DNA from: Leuctra nigra
Taxonomy: Eukaryota > Arthropoda > Insecta > Plecoptera > Leuctridae
Reading direction: 5' to 3'
Assembly: GCA_934045905.1 (NCBI GenBank)
Contig: OW203763.1
Coordinates: 19,722,948 to 19,786,947 of the forward strand
DNA: 64,000 bases
Shown here: positions 57,511-64,000 of the stretch, piece by piece
How the letters are laid out: each line of letters starts with the position of its first letter
Position numbering within the stretch: position 1 is the first letter of the stretch
The notes under the pieces: model-generated
Seen by the model: the letters and a program-made list of their open reading frames with translations, nothing else
The model's database searches: none
Told to the model about the DNA's origin: nothing
Made by a program: the position numbers and the translations under genes

Positions 57511-58033
57511 CTGAAATTAGAAAATATACACACTGTTTCATCATTGATAACCGCATTTTGTTTGGAATACGCAACTTTCTGTAGTTTTTTGTTTTTTACC
57601 TTATTGTAAGTAAACCATTACCACAATACGTCTAGTATATTTGTGTTTTTATGAGTCACCTAGGCACTCAATTGAAGATAATATGTCCTAAATATTGTCA
57701 AAGCGTTATGAAAAATGCTCGGAAAAATGGGAAAAAATAAATAATTCGTAGCTTATTTTTGAGTCGGCCTTAGACCACACACCAACTTATATATTTGTGC
57801 CGAAACTCGACTCAAAACTGTAAAAAAGTGACACTTCAGCTTTAAAGCCCAGTTTATATTGTATTTGCGGAGTTTATATTATTAGAGTCGACTCAAAAAT
57901 TATTAAGTATTTCACAAAATATTTTTGAAAATTTTGATAATTTGAATGGTTCAAAAGTTATGACGTGAGTAATTATGAGAGTAGGTGGGATCGAAAGCAC
58001 TAATTACGCACTAATTCGTAGTGCATATCCCAC

Positions 58034-58251
58034 AATGGGGTTGTTCACTGCCATTTGCTCTCACTCGCAGCGCTAGCGGCATTGGAGGTGCCTCTCTCTG
58101 ATTGGTTGGTTTCTGAATCCAAGATCTCTGATTCAAACTCCCGCCAAGTTTTAAAAACCTTCCATTCCGCTAGATGCATTTTGATTGGCTCTCTCCCCGA
58201 CAATTAGAACAGCAGCGCCATCTACAATAGTTTTGCGTGAACAACCCCATT
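58034..58251. mobile_element. 218-bp MITE related to 50698-51314
   Basis: aatggggttgttcactgcca at the left and inverted aatggggttgttcacgcaaa at the right. Confidence 0.72.
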
Positions 58252-58288
58252 AGTGCGTCATTGGGCGGTGCCAGCTTCACGGACCTCA

Positions 58289-58683
58289 CTATTATGTCTA
58301 CCTTATAAAAATAAATCCATCAACCGACATCGTCATTTAAATGTGTTATGACAAAAAAAGTCTTCGAGAAAAAATAAATTTTAATTGTGCATTTTTTTTT
58401 CATTGACTTGGAAGAGAGAACAAAGCCCAAATTTGACTATTATCCATAGGGCACATTGTTTACATTATAAAATTAAATCCATCAACCCACATCGTCATTT
58501 AAGAATTTTATGACAGAAAACAACAAAAGGGTGAAGTTAGCTCTCCAGAATGAAGGCAACCCGCAATACTACATTTCACTTATTTGGAAGAGAGAGCAAA
58601 GCCCAAATTTGACAAATATCCATAGGGCGCTATTATGTCAACAAAATAAAAATAAATCCATCAACCGACATCGTCATTTAAAA
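58289..58683 (+). repeat. Tandem repeat of about 170 bp, 2.3 copies
   Basis: aaataaatccatcaaccgac recurs at about 58309, 58472 and 58650, each followed by atcgtcatttaa. The first two copies are followed further on by agcccaaatttgac and tatccataggg. Confidence 0.75.
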
Positions 58684-58852
58684 GTGGGCCGAGGCTATTC
58701 GCACGAAAATCGTGCACGATTTTCGTGCGAATAGCCACTCCACAGTGGGCCGGCTATTCGCACGAAAATCGTGCACGAATTCGTGTTTCGTGCGAATAGC
58801 CACTCCACAGTGGGCCGGCTATTCGCACGAAAATCGTGCACGATTTTCGTGC
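58684..58852. repeat. Tandem array of 44-bp palindromes
   Basis: Three copies of a unit of about 60 bp: ggctattcgcacgaaaatcg followed by tgcacgattttcgtgcgaat and agcc, separated by actccacagtgggcc. Each unit is self-complementary around TGCA. The middle copy has a small internal change and the last is cut after gtgcgg. Confidence 0.88.
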
Positions 58853-59559
58853 GGCGTTTGCTGGAAGTTCCAGGCGCTCTCGCTAGATGGCGCGATGAGC
58901 GCGAAATGAAGAAAGAAGACTGACGTCACGTGGAAGGTTGTTTGCTGTACAGCTGTCAGTGTCAAGGAAGACGACATTTTTACTGGTAATTTTTTGTTTA
59001 CAATTATAAAATAAAGATTTATGGTAATTACGAAGTGTTAAACCTACTTTAATTCGTTCAATCCTTTAGACAAAATTATCTTATAATGTGATATTATTAA
59101 CCCTAACTGATTTAAGCATGTTTCCTGCCGGAGATAATCCGCTAGATAACCTTATTTCACTTTCCATTATTTTGTTGGCTTACATCTAGTGGAGCGGTCG
59201 CTCCACGCCAGCCAAGTCGTACGGCGCGCGCACACTCTCATATAAAGGCTGGAGCAAACCCACTTTTACTGTAAGCATCAAAGTGGCATTTTCGGCCTAC
59301 TGGATCTTAAAATTGAGAAATCTCACATTGTTGCGAAATATCTTAATTTCGAGCTATGGCCCACCCTACAACATATACCAAATTTGGGAACAATAGTTAA
59401 CGCCCTTTGCGCGCTAGAGGGCCGTGAAAACAGTGTTTTAGGGCGGTTTTCATAATAATAATCTTAGTAGTAGTAGTAGGCTGGAGCTAAAATCCGGTAA
59501 ACAGGCCACAGCCTAAACGGCTGAACCGATTGATCTCACATTTTTACCACGTGTGCACT

Positions 59560-60690
59560 TTTGGCGTCTGATTTAACCTTGTCCCCATGAATTTTTTGTG
59601 CCGCCATTTTGAAACCGGAAGTGACGTCATATCTCGTCAACGGTTGGACCGATCGGAACGAAATTTGCGCCAATCGTTTCAGACGGTCATCTATATGGAT
59701 TATCAATATCAAAAGACTGAACATTATTTTAAATAAACCGGAAATGACGTCATGAAATTTGAAATACATCGATTTGCATTTCAGCAACAACTGTTGATCC
59801 GATTGTCTTGATATTTATGTAACGTTTGTACTTTTGATATTTCATTTGACTTGTTATAAAACCAACCGGAAGCCGCCATTTTGAAACCGGAAGTGACATC
59901 ATGTCTCAAAAACGGCTAAACAGATTAGAACAAAACCAGCGCTAAACGATTTAGACGGTCAACTTTATGTAATCAGTAATATTTGATGATTCAAATATCG
60001 AAACCGGAAATGACGTCACACATTTTATGACCTATACCGGAAATGACGTCATAAATATGCTAAATGACGCTAAATTCACCACTTTATACTTTAAAACAGA
60101 TATAAGTAAACGTACTTTGTAAATAATTATAAATTCAAGGTTGCAGTGTTCTCGGCGGCCATTTTTAAAACCGGAAGTGACGTCATATATCGTAAACGGT
60201 TGTACCGAATGCAACCTAAGTTTGGAAATGTGTTGGACTAATAATTATGAATTCAAGACGACATTATTTTCGGCCGCCATTGTTAAAACCGGAAGTGACG
60301 TCAAATATCGAAAATGGCTGTACCGATTGCAATCAAATTTTGGAAATGTGTTGTACTAATAATTATGAATTCAAGACGACATTATTTTCGGCCGCCATTG
60401 TTAAAACCGGAAGTGACGTCATATATCGAAAATGGCTGTACCGATTGCAACCAAATTTTGGAAATGTGTTGTACTAATAATTATGAATTCAAGACGACAT
60501 TATTTTCGGCCGCCATTGTTAAAACCGGAAGTGACGTCATATATCAAAAACGGCTGTACCGATTGCAACCAAATTTTGGAAATGTGTAGGAGTAATAATT
60601 ATGAATTCAAGACGACATTATTTTCGGCCGCCATTGCTAAAACCGGAAGTGACGTCATATATCGAAAACGGCTGGACCGATTGTAACGAA
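59560..60690 (+). repeat. 118-bp satellite-like array with ETS/CRE motif in every unit
   Basis: From 60121 the period is exactly 118 bp (motif starts at 60171, 60289, 60407, 60525 and 60643). Upstream, 59560-60120 carries older, irregular copies. Each unit holds ggccgccat, ccggaagtgacgtcat and cggctgtaccgattg. Short open frames here are repeat artefacts. Confidence 0.88.
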
Positions 60691-60855
60691 ACTTAAAGCT
60701 ATTCTTCTTGGATAATTATTTTAATCTTATATACCAAACGCAACTTTTCTAAGTATCCAAATCGGCATAGGCGTATTTTTTTAAAGAAATAAGTTCTTGC
60801 ACGGACACAAGCTGTGCTACAAGCTGTATGAATAAACTAACAAAAGAAGTGATAT

Positions 60856-62136
60856 CCCAGAAAAAAACACTCCGTGTAAAAAAGGCAGCCAAGTCTCTTT
60901 ACTTTAAAAAAATTCAACACCGAAAAGGAGTGATATCAAAAAAGGAGCCAAGTCAATGACATTTCCAAATATTTAATCGTATCTTTGAAATAAAAGTATA
61001 AACACCGAGAAATACTTTACAAAAGGACTTGGCGCATCGTTTTTTTAAAGACATTTTTCTATTCATAAGCATGTGCCATTTATATACAACCGTCATTTTG
61101 AATGTTTAGAATAATAGGGAAACATCTTTCAATTAGGTACATATTATACATACCTTCTGTAAAATATTTTCTATATGAATATATACGCTATGAAACTTGT
61201 TGTCTATGCTTTCTATAAATATACACAATAGTTATCTTCGTAATATTGTTTCGTGGTGAATATAATTAAGTCTCATCATGCGTTATACCTTCACATCATG
61301 TAACAATTTCTATTAATACACATTTTATAAAAATACATTTCACAAAGAAGACAGTCATATTGAATTTCTATTAAAAAATTTAACTTTATACACTTGACAC
61401 TTCAAAAATATATAATTGTGTTCCATTAGTTAGTAATTATTTGACAACGTTTCATGATTTCCTTCAGTCAAGATCAAATTATGAAAAGATACCAGTCTAA
61501 TATCGCCATATTAACAGTACTGCAAGAATATGTATGAGCCCACTTCCAATTGATATGAAGGGATGTGTGTTGTGAAAAATATCCGACCGAACCGGGGCAC
61601 GAACTTGGGACCTCTCACTTGCCGGGCGAGAGCTCTACCAACTGAGCTACCCGATCGGACGGGCGGACATTAGACACAACACACTGATGAGGATCCTGAC
61701 TCCTGACTCCATGGAAGTTTTCCAAAGAAACCTACATTCTCACCACTTCCAATTGTTATGTAATTCTTTCACCCTTATATTACTTATATATTACAGCATA
61801 AAATCATGCTTCTATCGCCATTGACAAAACTATAAAATAGTCATTACTAAAAGTAGCTTGATTCATAGATTCTGGCTCTAATAGAAAGAGGAAAATGTAC
61901 CTACTTGTAAATTTCTTTCCACTTTTAGGATAGAATGATGTCTTTAAAAAAACGATGCGCCAAGTCCTTTTGTAAAGTATTTCTCGGTGTTTATACTTTT
62001 ATTTCAAAGATACGATTAAATATTTGGAAATGTCATTGACTTGGCTCCTTTTTTGATATCACTCCTTTTCGGTGTTGAATTTTTTTAAAGTAAAGAGACT
62101 TGGCTGCCTTTTTTACATGGAGTGTTTTTTTCTGGG
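60856..62136. mobile_element. Element with about 208-bp inverted arms
   Basis: Arms 60856-61064 and 61929-62136 are almost perfect inverses (cagccaagtctctttac, gtataaacaccgagaaat, ggacttggcgcatcg). The 865-bp spacer has no gene but carries the tRNA-derived repeat at 61553-61743. A diverged relative is at 5861-5965. Confidence 0.8.
61553..61743 (-). mobile_element. tRNA-derived SINE-like repeat with 12-bp target duplication
   Basis: Flanked by cacttccaattg at 61541-61552 and 61744-61755. The tRNA-like core is 61585-61656 (minus), identical in fold to 51523-51594. The sequence on each side of the core (gtgtgttgtg) is inverted relative to the other, extending the acceptor stem. Confidence 0.72.
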
Positions 62137-63539
62137 TTAATATTATAACGTAGAGGTTTGGTAGGTATCTGGTATCCTACTACCTACCTTACCAAGAAGT
62201 TACGTATTTCAATGTGTTATTTATGAGTTTTCTGTCGTCATTCATTAATACCTACAGATGTGCATAAAAAGATGTTTATGTAAGCTGTCAAATACATAAC
62301 CTGTAGCTAACTGCCACAAGCTACACCTCATCGTGATGATGTAGGTAGGTAGAAAGTATAGTTTTTGGCAGTTTTGGCAGGGTAAATGACATATACCTTG
62401 GACCTAATGATCAGTGAAAATAACCAATATTTATTTATGGAATCTTTGGTTATGGTTAGACTATCTCCCACCAAGCTCAATAAATTGGCCATACCATGGT
62501 GGTAGATAGTTAGGTGAGAGAACGCCCTATCTCGTTCCCATTGCCCGCGCGGTCTCAAAAGGCACGCTGTTCACAGTTCCACCGCCAGGCGCGTGAGCGT
62601 CACCCGGTCTGATGCACGGCGGGCTGATAGTCGCGGAACAGAAGTAAAACATCACAACTTGGCGGGAAGGTCTGTTAAAAGTTGCCAACGTCGATATTCC
62701 TATGTATTTTGACGCGCTGAATCCAAAAAGAACCGTTGGCAAGTTGTGGTTTGACTCCTTCACCCTTAAATTCAACAAATACGGGGATAGCTACCCTTAT
62801 TCATAAAATCAGCACTATGTCCAAAACTAGACGAGCTAAAACAAATCTTAAAAAACATAATATAGCTGGCAATGTCATGAACATATTTGTCGCTGCATGT
62901 ATGGTCAAAATGTCAACATATAATGGTCAAAATTATTTTTTTATTTCGACTTGATTAAAATTCCGCCAAATTGAAAACATAACACTCAATTCCGGCAAGA
63001 ATATACAAACCAAGCAGTTGCCATTTTTTCGTAACATTCCTAACTTCTCGACTGCCATAACAAAAGAAACGGCATGCAAAAATATTGAATAGTTTCGTCT
63101 ACACAAATTTTCAAATACATTTGGCTCAGATCGCGGCCGCCTCGGCTCGACTCACGCGGCGTAGACCCCGCCTTCCTTTACAGCCATTCAGCCAATTAGA
63201 ATAAAGAATGACATCATGTTGATCAGCTGATTCCTAGCTTCTTTCTTCAGGGTTTTCTGCATAAAAATGCATTTGTTTTATTATGATAATATGATATAAG
63301 TATGATATTATGTCCTTACGTATCTCACGCGGCGAAGGTATACATATAGATAAATGATATTTCACAAGATCACAATGAAAGTATAGATAGCAAAGCAACA
63401 CATGAAAGACTGGACAATATGTCACATAATTAACTGTCTGTGGAAAACATAATTGTAATTAATGATAATATTCATATTATTTAGGTAATATTTAGTATTT
63501 ATATTATATTAGTATTTAGTATTTAATATTTATTATTTA
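62137..63539. other. No gene recognised
   Basis: Contains two relatively GC-rich patches (62520-62640 and 63125-63180) that could be promoter or first-exon sequence of the receptor gene, but no supported exon. It ends in ATTT-rich simple sequence (63470-63539) at the start of a LINE fragment. Confidence 0.4.
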
Positions 63540-64000
63540 GGAAGTGTTGTGACAAGGGATGGTAAGGTGGAGCGCGAGATAAAGAAGAGACGAGCAGCGG
63601 CGGAGAGCTTTTACCAATGTGTTCGGAAGCTGTTATGGAAGGAGGGTATACCAATGAGGTGCAAACTACTGATATACAAACTGTACTATATTCCAATCCT
63701 GACATATGGGGCGGTAACATGGCCAATGGGCAGAAGAGAAATAGCAGAAATCCAGGCATCACAGATGAAGTTTTTGAGAGGGGTGGCGGGAGTGACCAAG
63801 TTGGATAAAATCAGGAGTAAGAAGATAAGACAAGACTTGGGAGTGGAGAAGTTAAGTTTGAAGATAAGTCGAGAGAGGTTGAGATGGTTCGGGCACATGA
63901 AAAGAATGGGAGAGGAGAGAATTCCTAGAAGAGAATTTGAGAAGGGAAGACAAGTGAAGAAAAAGAAGGCTGGGCGTCCGAGGACCAAGTGGATGGACAG
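63540..64000 (+). pseudogene. C-terminal part of a non-LTR reverse-transcriptase ORF, running off the window
   Basis: One frame is open over the whole 461 bp: GSVVTRDGKVEREIKKRRAA, ILTYGAVTWPM, KFLRGVAGVTKLDKIRS, then RLRWFGHMKRMGEERIP and KKAGRPRTKWMD. This is the region after the RT domain in many insect LINE ORF2 proteins. It is 5'-truncated at an AT-rich simple repeat and is therefore a dead fragment, although its frame is undamaged within the window. Confidence 0.82.

Noticed and set aside
58684..60690. CRISPR array
   Set aside because: Repeats are long, contiguous and without unique spacers, in a eukaryotic setting with no cas genes.
63234..63425. Hydrophobic ORF as a signal-peptide exon of the receptor
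   Set aside because: The frame starts with GTG, has no upstream ATG, and its donor does not give a supported join to 57510.

Overview
The window looks like nuclear DNA of an arthropod, probably an insect. Genes have introns with GT/AG junctions, background sequence is AT-rich and dotted with short 'taggtacct'-like motifs, and transposon remnants are dense. I cannot name the species. Four host genes can be read. (1) 1-77, minus strand: the first coding exon of a gene that leaves the window. (2) 2441-6282, minus: a complete three-exon MFSD4/sodium-dependent-glucose-transporter-1-like transporter (892 aa) with a very large extracellular loop. (3) 8713-15625, plus: a complete four-exon msl-2 (443 aa; RING, then CXC), divergent from gene 2. 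(4) 20708-27412, minus: a complete six-exon very-long-chain 3-oxoacyl-CoA reductase/17-beta-HSD12-like enzyme (313 aa). A fifth gene, 28669 to at least 57510, minus, is an IL-17-receptor-like protein with extracellular exons, one membrane segment and a SEFIR domain. Its 5' end was not found.

Much of the rest is mobile DNA. Four hAT-type non-autonomous elements carry perfect 8-bp target duplications (10288, 18275, 19589 and 29302). There is a mariner-like inverted-repeat element with TA duplications (26171), several other MITEs and fold-back elements, a tRNA-derived repeat family, and a 5S-rRNA-derived SINE present twice, each time nested in another transposon. A degenerate CR1-like LINE with a PHD-finger ORF1 lies at about 52.8-57.2 kb, and a 5'-truncated LINE runs off the right edge.

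The most unusual object is a composite of about 9.07 kb at 37471-46543, inside an intron of the receptor gene. It has near-identical inverted arms of about 0.67 kb. Inside it are a GC-rich RT plus restriction-like-endonuclease (R2/R4/Dong-type) reading frame and four direct blocks of about 240-bp repeats, 15 units in all. Every block, and the retroelement's own 3' end, closes with the same AATAAA...ATACTAC tail and resumes with CGAGGAC-like or CGTCCG sequence. This suggests repeated site-specific insertion at one target.

The right end of the window holds satellite-like DNA: 60-bp units that are perfect 44-bp palindromes, and a 118-bp array in which each unit carries a composite ETS/CRE motif. 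All functional assignments come from reading motifs and exon phases by eye; no database search was run.
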